From the NCBI GenBank assembly GCA_023525975.1, contig CM042021.1, positions 109,475,501 through 109,539,500 on the forward strand: a DNA stretch of 64,000 bases. Direction: 5' to 3'. This document shows positions 1 through 11,200 of the stretch, piece after piece. This DNA is from Smallanthus sonchifolius. Its lineage: Eukaryota; Streptophyta; Magnoliopsida; Asterales; Asteraceae. The notes under the pieces were generated by a model, which was not told where the DNA came from, searched no databases, and saw only the letters and a list, made by a program, of their open reading frames with translations. Each line of letters begins with the position of its first letter. The stretch's first letter is position 1. Made by a program: the position numbers and the translations under genes.

Positions 1-25
1 CGGGCCTTTCAAGATTCTAGCAAGA

Positions 26-337
26 GTGGGTCAAGTTGCTTACAGACTCGACCTACCCGTTGAGCTTAGTGGAATACACCCTACGTTTCACGTGTCGCAC
101 TTACGCAAGTGCCTAGCTGACGACACGGCTCACATACCTTACGACGAGATCGAAGTGGATAACAGTCTAAATTATGTAGAAGAACCAATAGCCATTCTTG
201 ACCGAGCTGAAAAACGACTACGCAATAAGTCGATACCGTTAGTCAAGATACAATGGAAGCACAGAAAAGGGTCAGAAGCTACATGGGAAAAGGAAGACGA
301 GATGAGGGGACTATACCCTCAATTGTTTAACGTATGA
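26..337 (+). CDS. 3' end of a Ty3/gypsy polyprotein (integrase tail and chromodomain)
   Basis: This is the last ~103 residues of a gypsy Pol whose 5' part lies outside the window. It starts with the conserved integrase tail (VAYRLDLP, then HPTFHVSHLRKCL) and ends in a chromodomain-like stretch (VKIQWKHRKG, then ATWEKEDEM), the mark of chromoviruses, where it is thought to guide integration into heterochromatin. The frame is already open at the window edge, so the listed start is arbitrary. The stop at 335-337 is followed by the polypurine stretch and the LTR at 377. The same layout recurs in the element at 50155-58992, so the two are related. Family call is secure; activity cannot be judged from a tail. 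Confidence 0.85.
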   Translation: MGQVAYRLDLPVELSGIHPTFHVSHLRKCLADDTAHIPYDEIEVDNSLNYVEEPIAILDRAEKRLRNKSIPLVKIQWKHRKGSEATWEKEDEMRGLYPQLFNV

Positions 338-376
338 ACAGTTTCGAGGACGAAACCTCTTTAAGGAGGGTAGACT

Positions 377-2266
377 TGTAACATCCCAAAAATAATAAAA
401 CGAATAAATATAGCAAGACCGGTGATTTAGTTGGAATATTTAAATAAAAAGGGAGCGGGCCTGGGCCCGGCTTCAATGGGCCGAGGGAAGCCCATTGCAC
501 ATAAGAGGCAAGGCAGCCCTCTTCCCTGCTCATTTCCCCAACACACGCAGCTTTTAGAGAGAGAAAGGAGAGCTCGGGTCTAGAGAGAGAAAGTGACGGA
601 TCAACTCGGGAATTCAGGAGAACGTTGCTGCTGTTCCCGTGAGCAAAACCTCCGAATCAGAATTACAATCCAGGTAACGATTCGATCACATTGTGAGTTT
701 TTGTTTGTTTTGGGAAGTTTTGGGTTTTGGCTAAAAGATAACGATTTTACGGATGAAACTTGAAAGTGATCTTAGGTATAGCATCTAGAATGAAAAACGA
801 ACGTTTTGATCAAAGAAAATTTAGATATCGACATGACCAGATTCGCATGCAGAACATTCGGATTTTTGGGAAGGCGATAAGTGCAGGTCCATCGAAACTA
901 CTTAGTTTCGATATGTGCAGGTCCATCGAAACTACTTAGTTTCGATATGTGCAGACCTATCGAAACTACCCAGTTTCGATATATGCAGACCCAATCGAAA
1001 CTACTATAGTTTCGATATGAGCCCCCGATCCGAAGCTAAGATAATACATAAGTTACTTATCGAAACTACCTATCGAAACTACCTATCGAAACTACCAAGT
1101 TTCGACAGGAACAACCTATCGAAACTACCTATCGAAACTACCAAGTTTCGACAGGAACAACCTATCGAAACTACCAAGTTTCGATATAAGCTAATCAATC
1201 GAAACTACTAGGTTCAAGCATAGTAATGTCTAGTGTCATCTAGGAGCACTACCTTATGTATATGACTTTATTATACAGATCGTGAGTGACATTAGTGAAG
1301 CTCAGTAGCCAGCTAAGTGTATTACAGAAACTACTCATCAGGTGAGTTCTATGTGCCCCCTTCTATGTTATGTGCAAATGATTTATAAATGTTTTGGGGC
1401 TGAAGTGTATACACTAAATGAATAAATGAAATGAATATCAATGTGATCATACGTGATATATTAAGGTATATGTGTAGATACATATGAATGCGAATAATGA
1501 TTTACGAACAAAGAACGACACGTATGTTTGCAAAGAATGAATGAATGAATGGTATAACGTAAATAAATGAAACCTTGCTTTATAAATATATATTGCATGC
1601 GAAGAATGTAAGTATACGTTATGGACGGAAAAGTTAAGGCGGACGGTTTCTAGGACCGGACGAGTAAAAGGGCTACGACGGTAGCTTAAGGGCGTATGTC
1701 TTTGTGACATACGCAGTAAAAGGCGGGTTGATCACCCTTATGTGTATGACCAATAAATGGTAAAGAAAGTAAAGGTGAATGCATATCTATGTAATCACGT
1801 AAGAAAGATAAGGAAAGAATGTTAAGAAAAGTGAAAGAAAAAGGGTGAACGCATATATATATATATATATATGTAATCACATTAATAAAGAAAAGAAAGA
1901 TGAAAGAAAAGCAAAAGCTATGAATACGTATTTATATGAATGACTTTATAATAATGCTTACTTATGAAGTAAAGAAAAGAATGTTTATATCTAAACGCAT
2001 TAAACTAGAACTCACCAGCATTAGCTGACTTTAGTATACATTTCAGGTAAAGGAAGAAAAGGTCGTGCGAGGGCGTGAAGGTTACCCGACACAAGACTGA
2101 CATCCCACTTTTGTTTGTTAAGACAATGTTGTGCTTTTAATTGTTAAGACTTCCGCTGTTATGAAATGTAATTGACTGATGAATGTTTTTAATTTAAGTT
2201 CAGTATTTAAGACTATGTTTATGAGTAAATCCAACAAGTGAGGTTACCCGGGAAAGGGGCCTTACA
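377..2266 (+). mobile_element. 3' LTR of the chromovirus-type gypsy element entering from the left
   Basis: The LTR starts TGTAACATCCCA just after a purine-rich tract (AAGGAGGG) and ends CTTACA, giving the TG...CA ends and a short terminal inverted repeat (TGTAA/TTACA). Length is about 1.89 kb. The start closely resembles the LTRs at 50155 and 56914, which identifies the family. A palindrome-rich array lies inside. The target duplication cannot be checked because the 5' end is outside the window. The right boundary is inferred from the terminal repeat only. Confidence 0.7.
886..1213 (+). repeat. Array of ATCGAAACT / AGTTTCGAT inverted repeats inside an LTR
   Basis: About ten copies of the arm ATCGAAACTA alternate with AGTTTCGAT, so most units form a hairpin with 8-9 bp arms and a 4-6 base loop. 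The first units are spaced by TATGTGCAGRYCY. Later ones are compressed to short direct repeats (CGAAACTACCTAT). The 98-residue reading frame across it is low-complexity and is not taken as a gene. Confidence 0.85.
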
Positions 2267-3209
2267 AATAATAAATAGAAAACGCGTTTGATTTGTAATG
2301 TTTTGGTAGGCCCAACCGATCTAAAGAGCTTAAATATCTTGATATTGTATATAGGGTTAATTGACAATTAATTCAGGATGTCTTGTGGGTTCTTATCTTA
2401 GGGGTTTCGGCAAGGTTGAAACTGTCATCATAGGGTGATAGGTACCACTATAAGCAAAAATTTATAAGTTTTTAAAATTACTTAGCACACCACTTTCTTT
2501 TTATGAAAATAAATCCGAAAATTGGTGACGCCCGCAATCCATAATCCATCTTGCATGAGCTTAATTAAACAAAATTGAGAGCTTGAGTTCAGCCTACGAG
2601 TTTCCCTTCGGGATGGTGACTTGAAGGATACATCCATGGGCGGGACTTAAGTGATCAATATTGGATGACTAAGTTAGGAGTACGTGTTTCCCTTCGGGAT
2701 GGTGACTTGAAGGATACACCCATGCTCCGAAGCTTATGTACTTCATGGCTTAAGAACTGCAGCCTACGTGTCATATATCGTGTTCCAGCGTGATTGAAAC
2801 ACCACTGGGTTAGGTTCATTCATAAAATAATAATAAAAGCTCAAAAACATGCATCCATCGATCCATAATCCCATAATTTTCAAAAACTCGTAAATTAGTG
2901 TTTATAGTGGTGGGAAATCTATAAGGTTTAACCCGTGCCTAAACATGACTTTGAGATAGGATTAGACTAAGTTGTAGCTTCCTGAATGTGAGACCCATAG
3001 AGAAACTGTTGCTTGGTAATAAATAGGATAGTAGATCACAGAATCGGGGGCTCAATAGATCGGTGGTTGGGTTTAGTCGGATAGAAATACCAATTGTTAC
3101 AGTCAATGCATGATTATGTTTTAATTGTATGAGACTATGAGAGCATGTTTCAATTATGATTCCATTGTATAATTCTTTTTCGGGACGCAAAAGAGTAAGT
3201 GTGGGGATG
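2267..3209. other. Non-coding relic, probably the 3' internal region of an older retroelement
   Basis: No coding frame is credible. A 44-bp block (TTCCCTTCGGGATGGTGACT core) occurs at 2595-2638 and 2681-2724 with two or three differences. The region ends in a purine tract (AAGAGTAAGTGTGGGGATG) directly before the LTR at 3210, as expected upstream of a 3' LTR. The gypsy LTR ending at 2266 was probably inserted into this older element. Confidence 0.4.
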
Positions 3210-4322
3210 TGATAAGCGACCAAAGTTTTATGCATTAAAGGGTGTAACATGTTATATTTATGTAAATTAACATGTGGAATACAAAAGTTTTGTGTAGATG
3301 TGCATGTGCAGTTGTTGGAATCTTAATGTATGATTTTAAAAGATATTATGCGAGATATGCAAGAGTTGGATGGAAGACGGAAGAAACGGGGCAGAAACCC
3401 AGGATCCAGCGTAAGCCTACGCCACATAGCGTAAGCCTACGCCATGCAGCGTAAGCTTACGCCGCCCAGCGTAGGCCTACGCCTAATCAGTTCATTCACA
3501 GTAGGCTTCAGTGTTGCGGTGTAAGCTTACGCCATACCAGCGTAAGCTTACGCCATACCAGCGTAAGCTTACGCCATACCAGCGTAAGCTTACGCTGGTT
3601 ACGTTATTTTGACGCGGATTTTCGGGAAACTGCCGATTTTGAGAGTTTAAGTGGGGGTTTCTTCCCCAAATTCGAGATCTATCTTTTAACATCAGTTCTT
3701 GGGGCAATTTGGGGGATTCTAACATCCACTTGAATATTGAAGATGATCTCCATCACCATGAGCGGGTGATTCACTTGTGGCTTCCTCCAGGCGGACGGTT
3801 CATATAGGTTTCATGTTTTGATTCAGTTTATTCATGTTTTTGGATCTATTTAGTTTCTGACAATAACTGAGTAGATTGATGTATTAGTTATTTTAAATAG
3901 TTTATTTGAGTGCTTTGAGTTTGCTTGCTTTACGATCTTGTTCGGTTGATGACAAAACCTAGTAGCAGGGTTGGGTGACTAAAGAGGGCAACTTGGCATT
4001 CATAAATTGGGTGATTGAATTATACTGGTTTGTGACGGAACTGGTTGTATAGGTTGCTGACAACAGCCTGTCTTCAATTACTATTTTAACTGATTTTCCA
4101 ACACTATGTCTATGTGGTGTCCAATTAAATAACTGAGTTTTGCATAAACCTAGAATCTGAAGTTTGGAGGAGGTTGCATTTTTATTTGATCTGTGTTTTC
4201 ATTCTAATTATCAAACTAAGCAATTTCACTAACCACTGATTCCTCGTGGTTACGATACTCTTCTTACCCTTACTAGTTAAGTGTTTAAGGATTGTTTTTG
4301 ACCGACCTAACGACATCGATCA
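3210..4322 (+). mobile_element. Old LTR, possibly Athila/Tat-like (3' or solo)
   Basis: A purine tract precedes TGATAAGCG, and the sequence ends CGATCA, giving TGAT/ATCA ends over about 1.1 kb. The last 120 bp (CTCGTGGTTACGATACTC, then CTTACCCTTACTAG) resemble the U5 end of Athila/Tat-type plant LTRs. No primer-binding site follows, so it is a 3' or solo LTR. Flanking pentamers GGATG and GTTAT do not match, which favours a 3' LTR. Family assignment is by recall and tentative. Confidence 0.45.
3407..3598. repeat. Tandem palindromes GCGTAAGCTTACGC in the LTR
   Basis: Eight units of a self-complementary 14-mer, GCGTAAGCTTACGC or its variants GCGTAAGCCTACGC and GCGTAGGCCTACGC, are separated by 5-7 bp spacers such as CATACCA. 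The last four units are nearly identical and evenly spaced (~21 bp), which suggests recent expansion. It looks superficially like a CRISPR, but spacers are too short and repetitive. Confidence 0.9.
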
Positions 4323-4490
4323 GTTATCGTAAAAAAAACTGTTTACATGAAAGTACGGTAAAAAAAATTGATTCATTTACATGAAGTAGTACGGTCAAAA
4401 AAAAAATTTGTTTACATGAAAATACCGTCAAAATTTTTTTTGTTTCATTTACATGAAAGTACGGTAAAAAAAATTCGTTACCCATGAACT
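4323..4490. repeat. A-rich minisatellite with ACATGAAAGTACGGT core
   Basis: Four to five imperfect units of about 38 bp carry the core TTTACATGAAAGTACGGT followed by A8-10 (or T8) and a short linker. No coding potential is seen. It directly abuts the LTR end at 4322. Confidence 0.75.
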
Positions 4491-4926
4491 TTTGTTCTAG
4501 ATCCGCCACAGCAAGCCATAATAGATGTTTAGGCCATAGGTATACCCCGTGGAAAGTGATGTGGAGGTGGTCCATAAATGTAGAAACCACACCCCTGTGA
4601 CGTGGTCCACGAATGTGGAGAGAATTTGTGGAGGTCTCCACGGGTGTGGAAGGTAGAATATGAAGGTTTTTTTAATTTTTTATTCAAATGTGGATATTTG
4701 TGGAAAATTAGTGGAAACTGATGTGACAATATGGAAGGGCATGGAATGTGAAACAATAACTAGTGGTCGTATTGAGTCTGAGTGTGGAAACACCCTATGC
4801 CACGTGACACCTATATGACAACAAGTTTTGGCTCACACTCACTAACCATAGGTCCATAACACATAGCCTTAAGGTGTGACACCACACGAAAAAGACGAAA
4901 TTCGCGGGTTAGGTTCAAAACGAGCC
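4491..4926. other. Non-coding; possible small TIR element
   Basis: GGCCATAGGTATACCCC near 4533 and the reverse complement of the sequence near 4800 (GGCATAGGGTGTTTCCAC) are similar enough to suggest terminal inverted repeats of a roughly 270-bp MITE. The interior has many GTGGAAA/CCAC motifs. No clean target duplication was found. Confidence 0.3.
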
Positions 4927-4934
4927 CGCGAACT

Positions 4935-6749
4935 CAAGGCCGACCCTTAGGGGGTGGGGAGGGCGACCGTCTAGAGCCCGGTCTACTCAGGGGCCCGAAG
5001 TTATTAAAAAACAATTTGTATTTTATATATATATATATATATATGAGTAAATTACATAAATCATCCTTTACGTTTATACCATTTTTCATTGTATATCCTT
5101 TAGCCCAAAAAATGTCAGTGATCATCATTTACGTTTAAATTTGTTGCGGATTACGTCCTTTAGCCTAACGGTCGTTAAGTTTTTCAGTTAACTCTATACA
5201 TGTGTCTTGCACATGAGGGTGTTTTAGTTTTTTACTCACAAATAAATAAATATATAGAAACATAAATAATAAACCTCTCTCATCTCTTTCTTTCTCTCAA
5301 ATCTCTCTCTAAAATCTGGTTGCTCCTCCGATCTGAGCACCACCGCCAAACACCACCACCACCATCAGCTGACCACCAGCCGACCACCGCACAACCCCCT
5401 CCTCCGATCTGAGCACCACCACCGCCCTAGCATCACCACCGCCATAAAACACCCTCCCTTTACCCACTTAGACCCTACATCAACACCGCCACCACCACCA
5501 TCCCCACCCCCTTCATCTTTCTCATCACTTTTCTTCGTCGCACCAATGGCCTCATTCTCGGATTCAGCGTTCTCCACGCACTATTAACCCTAAATCACAT
5601 AAATGCTCTAGCGAATCGTGTTTTAGATCTGATTTCTATCCTCACCACCGCCCCATCACCTACAATAACCACCGTCTAGGACATTCTTCTTCTTGTTCAT
5701 CCACGCATCACATACCCCTTCAAATCGACACCTCTCTTTGCAAATCCAGGCTTCTATGAACACTATACTCACCGGATCGTTCAACACCACTGACAAGAAG
5801 AAAAGAGGGTAACGGGCACTTTCGTTCATCTCGGAGATAGGCGAGAAATCGGAGTGGGTTTAGTGGTTAGTTCGCCGGTGAGGGTTTCAAACCCTAACCC
5901 CCTTTCTCCTCTTGTTATGGCTTCGAATTAGGGTAATTATGGTGGTCAATGATAGTGGTGGTGGTGGACCGGTGATGATTGGATAATGAAGGGAAGGGGG
6001 TGAGCGATGGTGATGGTGGTGGTGGGTGCTTACGATTTTGCAGGTGATGGTGGAAGATGACGATTTTGCAGGTGGCGGTGGTCGTAGGAGGTAGCAGGGG
6101 GAAGGAATGCTAGAGATGGCGACGGTGAGGGTTTCAAACCCTAACCCCCTTTCTCATCTGTGCAGGTGCTTGATCCCATCTCCAAGGTAGGGAAGAAGTG
6201 GGGACTGGGGGTAGGGTTTGGCTTGGTCATATTACAAATATAGTCCCTAGATTAGTTTTAGTAAATTACACAATTAGCCCCTATATGTGAAAATACTAAA
6301 ATGCTCTTACCTTTAACAAAAATGACCAAATTTAACTGGGTTATGATCAAAGGACGTAACATGCAAGATTTGTAAACATAAAGAACAATCTCTGACAATT
6401 TTTAGGTTAAATGACAGTATCTGGAAAAATGTGTAAACATAAAGGACGATTTCTGTAATTTACTATATATATATATATTTACAAAAAATTCTATATATTT
6501 TTAGTTTTAAACCCAATCTCGTTAGTCCATTACTTACACATGTGGCCCAAATTGTTTTAAAAAAGGCTCAAGTTGTAATTAAATCCACATAAAAATTAAA
6601 ATGCCCAAGCATATTTTTAAACTTAAGAAAAAATAGGCATTGTATTATGGTTTTTTTTATATAAGATTATTGGGTTTATATTATAGGGGCCCGCTTTTTT
6701 TACACGCCCCGGTCCCAAAACATTTCAAGGATTCTCGGGACCGGCCATG
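4935..6749. mobile_element. Non-autonomous hAT-like element with 8-bp target duplication
   Basis: The left end CAAGGCCGACCC mirrors the right end GGGACCGGCCATG. It is flanked by CGCGAACT (4927-4934) and CGCGAACA (6750-6757), 7 of 8 matching, which fits hAT insertion. GGGGCCCG-type motifs occur inside both ends. No transposase frame is visible. Most of its length is a nested Mutator-like element (5045-6464). Confidence 0.6.
5045..6464. mobile_element. Mutator-like non-autonomous element in a (TA)n tract
   Basis: The left end AGTAAATTACATAAATCATC and the reverse complement of the right end AGTAAATTACAGAAATCGTC match at about 30 of the first 34 positions. Weaker similarity (CCTTTAG, ACGTTTA motifs) continues inward, so the inverted repeat is long, as in MULEs. 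(TA)n tracts border both ends. The interior is CT- and CCACC-rich, with a repeated block GAGGGTTTCAAACCCTAACC at about 5881 and 6127. It may hold captured host sequence, but no intact exon was recognised. Confidence 0.6.
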
Positions 6750-6757
6750 CGCGAACA

Positions 6758-8241
6758 CATTTAGCTAAACGGACTGTGTTTATATAACTTAATGGGTTTA
6801 CGGGTTGAACTCTTTATTAAAAATAAAAATATCTTCATATTTAAAGTTATGGACGTATGAAATAAAAATAAAATGGTAAATGTACTTTTTTGTTCTCTCT
6901 TCACTACTCATTCATGTAGGCTCCCATTCGTCTTCAACCAAACCGTTGGTCTCTCATCAAATTCACCGACCGGTTAAAGTATGTTTTGCTTATTCCTTTG
7001 TTGTATTAGTTTGAAATCTTCTCCTTTTATGTGAATTGTGAAGCTTTGATATTATATAATATTTCGTGTTTGAATTTATAATTTTACGGTACAATATATA
7101 AAAAGAATTCGGGTTAAATGGACGGTGTTCATGTTAACTTGTGAACATGTAAGTCGTGTTCAGACCCGTCTAACATAATTTTAAGGTTCATGTAAAATTT
7201 TCGGGTTCCAACCCCTTAATGCGACTCGTTTATCAATCCTACCAATATTCATAATTTAAACATTAATTGTTCTTACATGTTTTTAACAAAAAGAGTTCAT
7301 ATATTAATAAGGGTGCTAAATGAACCTGAAATTTTAAACCAACATGAAAATTATGTCACACATATGAAATCGAACACACGACACTCATATTCACAAGTTG
7401 ACACGAACACAATCGAAAAATATTTTTTTGCATATTAATCATGTGTAGAAAACAATTATGTTTAAACTATAAAACATTATTCTTATTTATCTTTTAACTT
7501 TTAAACTGACATAAAATATTCAATTAGTTTAAATTATTACATAAAACACATTTTTTAAAATTATAAAACTAAAAGGGTTAAATGGTTCAACCTCTGACCA
7601 GGCCTGAATACGACCCGTTTAGTTAAACGTGTGTGTGGGTTCGACTTGGACCAACTTTTTTAATGTTAGTTTTTTTAAAGTATGACATGTTAGAATGTTG
7701 AAGTTATGTTGTTTTAGCATTAGTCTTTCAATTTTTTTTGAAAGTATGACATGTTAGCCCGTTTCGAGTTAGGTATCCCAGTTAATTTACTGAGAAGATT
7801 TAATTGAACGAGTCTAGAAATGCTATCTCATATTCAGATATTTTTTTTATGTTAGTGTGACATGTCATTCCTTTGAAGACGTGGTGCTATAACCATTAAC
7901 CCTTAACTCAACCCGCCCAATTTTCAACCTCAATCTAGAGGTCTTGATTTGAATCCTACACTTGGTTATTGTCTAGTGAACTACCATGAGAAGTGTGGTT
8001 ACAATGTTACATGCTAGATGCAATAGCAATTAGCAATCCATCTAAAACCATTAGAAAAGACATCATCTTCTCATGACCAAAAAAGGACAAGACACGACTT
8101 CTTATTAGTTACATTGTCAACGCTTTACACTTATCTTCAAGAGCGAAGTCCAAAAACGCCATCTACATCAAAAGAGTCGAAAAGAAGAACTCACATTGCT
8201 CAAACCAACAGTAAAATCATGTCATTGTGGTTCTGATATAT
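6758..8241. other. AT-rich repeat-derived sequence; includes 3' UTR of the SRL2-like gene
   Basis: No credible coding frame. Between 6758 and 7660 there are scattered hAT-like end motifs (GTGTTCATGTTAACTTGTGAAC, TAATAAGGGTGCTAAATGAAC) in both orientations, too degraded to bound. The segment just right of about 7950 should be the 3' UTR of the minus-strand gene whose stop codon is at 8242-8244. No poly(A) site can be fixed. Confidence 0.5.
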
Positions 8242-11200
8242 TTAACTTCTAGACGCCTTTAAGAAGTTATCGTATGGACTTGCAGGTGGTAACCTAAACG
8301 ATGTCTCTTCTTCGGGACTAGGCTCCCTTGCAAAGTGAGCCGCACTTTGTTCCACAGAAGGATTGTCAACCTGTTAAGAGAACCACAATTTGTAACCGCT
8401 TCAGTTATTGAAACTTTTGAATAATTTTTTTTCTTCAAATATTTAGGTCATAATTTCAAACAACAAGTAAAAAATTTGTTTAAAATAGATGTATAACATA
8501 TGAGGTTTAATTCGCATGCCCATCAGCATCTATAATATAGAATATAGACGCACAACATTATAATGCTAGAGGTAGCAATTTCGACTCATTATTTGGTTAT
8601 ACTCGATTTGGGTTGTGTTGTATCTCAAACGGTATAAAATGGGTTGATTGAAATATATGCCTAAAAGGAGAACGGGTTAAACGGGGTGGAGAGTAGCTCA
8701 AAGTCTATTCAAAGATTTAAATTATCATTGCATTAAAAATATTCGTGTTGTTATAACTAACACATTATTTATTCATAAAAAATAGACAAAAAGGTGTAAT
8801 CCGACCTGACTAGTGACCCGTCCACCTTGCCACCACTATATGATACCCAGGCAAATCGCATCAAGAAATGTAGGCCATAAATCAAATTATTAAGTACATA
8901 TGCATGCACATTAGAAATACATACTATATATGTGTGTGTATAACTATATATGTATGTATGTCTATGTAGGGTTGGGTTCATGAGAAAATGAGACTAGAAA
9001 ACTCCCCCCCCCCTCAATTTTTAAACCTTAATAACGTTTGCATACGTTATTATTATTATTACAAAAAAACCAAAAATTAACGTGTCGGGCTTTTTCGATA
9101 ATACATGATACTACATATATGCAGTATGAAGATATTGCATATATGCAATATGATGATAATACATATATAGGCCTAACAAACTGGGCAGGTCGGTCGGGCG
9201 GGTTCGGGTCATGGGTCATAACGGGTTCGGGTCAGAACATGTCGGGTTATTACGGGTTAGGAGCAAAATGACTTCTGGTCAAAACAGGTCGTTTTTTTTA
9301 AAACTATCAATTTGGTTCGGGTCAAAACGGGTTCGGTCAATACGGTGGGAGGTGGTGGTAGCGGGGCGGGGCAGTGTGGGGGGGGGGAGGGGCGGGTGGG
9401 GGTTGAAGTGGCGGCGGTGAAGGGCAGCGGGTGGAGGGCGGCGGATGGCGGCAGCGGGTGGAGGAGATGGAGGGCGGCGGCGGCGGCGGGTGGCAGCAGC
9501 CGGGGTTGGCAGCGACGGGTGGTGGTGGTGGGACGCGGTAGTGACGGGCGGTGGGCGCGGTAATAGTGATAGTGGGGGTGGGGGGTGAGGTTACAAAGTT
9601 GGGGGAACCCATATGCACTATTTTTAAGTTAACAAAATTTTATAATACTTAATCATTTTGACCCGTTGACTAATTTAAGGTGACCCAAATTAACCCGTTG
9701 ATTATTTGAGGTGACCCAAATTGACCCATTGACTAATTTAAGGTGACCCAAATTAACTCATTGACTAATTTGAGGTCACCCAATTTGACCCATATTCAAT
9801 TGATTTTTGCCCAAATGAACCCATTTTTTGAAGAATGGGTCAAGGTTGCCACCCCTATACATATATGTAGTATGATCATATGATGATACTGCACATATGT
9901 AGTATGATCATACTACATAAAAAGTTTCTTTTTAATATAGCAATATTATACTCAAATTAAAAATAAAAAAAATACTCGATTTTTTGGTGTAATTTAAAAA
10001 AAATGGCAACTGTATGAAAAAGTTATTAAAGTTGTTTAGAGCAAACGTTATTCAAAAATGAGTTTTCTCTTGATCCTCTTCCTATATATATGTATATATA
10101 TATGATCATTTTTCATTTGAGAACCACAAGCAACTTGAGGGCAAAAGAACACCTTTGGGTTAGATAAAAAATCAAGGGTTTAGATCAAGTCAATTCACAT
10201 GTGAAGGAAAGTTTTTTTCCTTTTTTTGATCCAAGGGCCTCATGTTTTTTGTGTGGTTCTCTCTCTCTCACACACATATATATATGATCAAGATAGTGTA
10301 AGAAGTGCTATAGGAGTAGAAAGCGTAACAACAACAACAAACATACCAAAGTTGTCAAGGCGCACTCAAGGCGCAAAAGCTGAGCCAGGAGCCTAATCGC
10401 AAGGCGCAAAAAAGCAAGGGCTTTTTTAAGCTAGGCGCATAGTATAAGAATACCATTTTTAGGGGTTTTAAACTTGTTTAGGGCTAGTTTAGTCTTTTTT
10501 AAGGTGATTCCGGGCTTGATTAGGGGTTTTAGACAAGTTCCGGCGACATTTAGCCAGATTCCGACTAGCAAGTTCCGGTGACTTTTAGCCGGAATCTGAA
10601 TGGAAAATGCGGCTAGGCGCTCGCCTGAGCTCGATTTTACAAGAAAAGCCCCAAATCGTGCCTAGGTCTCCACCAAGCACTAAACTTGCGCCTCGTTGTG
10701 CTTTTGCGCCTAGGCGCGCGCCTTGACAACATAGAACCATACCTAGTAAAATCCCACCAATGGCAAATGGAGGATGGTATGTAGGCAAACCATATATCTA
10801 CCCCAGATAATAGAGAAGCTACTTCCAGGGAGACCCCAAATGAGTAGAAAGCGTAAAAAACACAAAATAGGCACCGGATGGACAATATTTAGATGACTAA
10901 GGAACATTGGTGTCTTCTATAACATTTATAACACTGTTGGACATAGTTCATCAGAGCTATAAATGTTGTTAATCAGTGCCTTTTTATTGTTTTTTCCGCT
11001 TTCTATGCTAAGAGCGTTTTTTATTTAATTCTGAACCTAAATACTTATACTCACACTCACACTTTTGCACAAAGTTCACATTTTAAGTAAGAATGTACCG
11101 GTTGGTCTCCAATATTTTGGTACACCGGCCTCTGTTGCATGTTCATGACATCAGACATCATTGTTTGCTTCCCCATTCCAAGCTCCTCAAAGTGATTGGT

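Larger units (their letters stand above)
8968..10082. mobile_element. Foldback / Mutator-like element with ~200-bp inverted repeats
   Basis: The left arm (8968-about 9160) and the reverse complement of the right arm (about 9866-10082) share TCAWGAGAAAA, AATAACGTTTGC and a string of ACTACATATATG / AGTATGAT motifs in the same order. TA-rich sequence flanks both ends. The middle is occupied by a nested hAT-like element. Long terminal inverted repeats favour a MULE, but superfamily is not certain. Confidence 0.5.
8371..11062 (-). other. Last intron of the SRL2-like gene, packed with transposons
   Basis: This 2.69-kb intron separates the final 42-codon exon from the rest and is several times longer than most others. 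It runs from the donor at 11061-11062 to an acceptor reading CTTAACAG (8371-8378). It holds a small hAT-like MITE (8567-8838), a long-TIR element (8968-10082) with a hAT-like element inside, a direct-repeat-flanked insert (10096-10290) and another hAT MITE (10347-10734). No extra exon was recognised. Confidence 0.8.

Noticed and set aside
915..1211. 98-codon ORF on the plus strand
   Set aside because: It is a translation of the ATCGAAACT repeat array, with only repeated low-complexity peptide.
3407..3598. CRISPR-like regularly spaced repeats
   Set aside because: Spacers are only 5-7 bp and repetitive, the repeats are themselves palindromes, and the context is a plant LTR.
5365..5577. 70-codon glycine-rich minus-strand ORF
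   Set aside because: Derived from the CCACC-repeat cargo of the Mutator-like element; no homology recognised.
9337..9618. Proline-rich minus-strand ORF and overlapping glycine-rich plus-strand ORFs
   Set aside because: All arise from the G-rich repeat tract inside a transposon within an intron; no domain.
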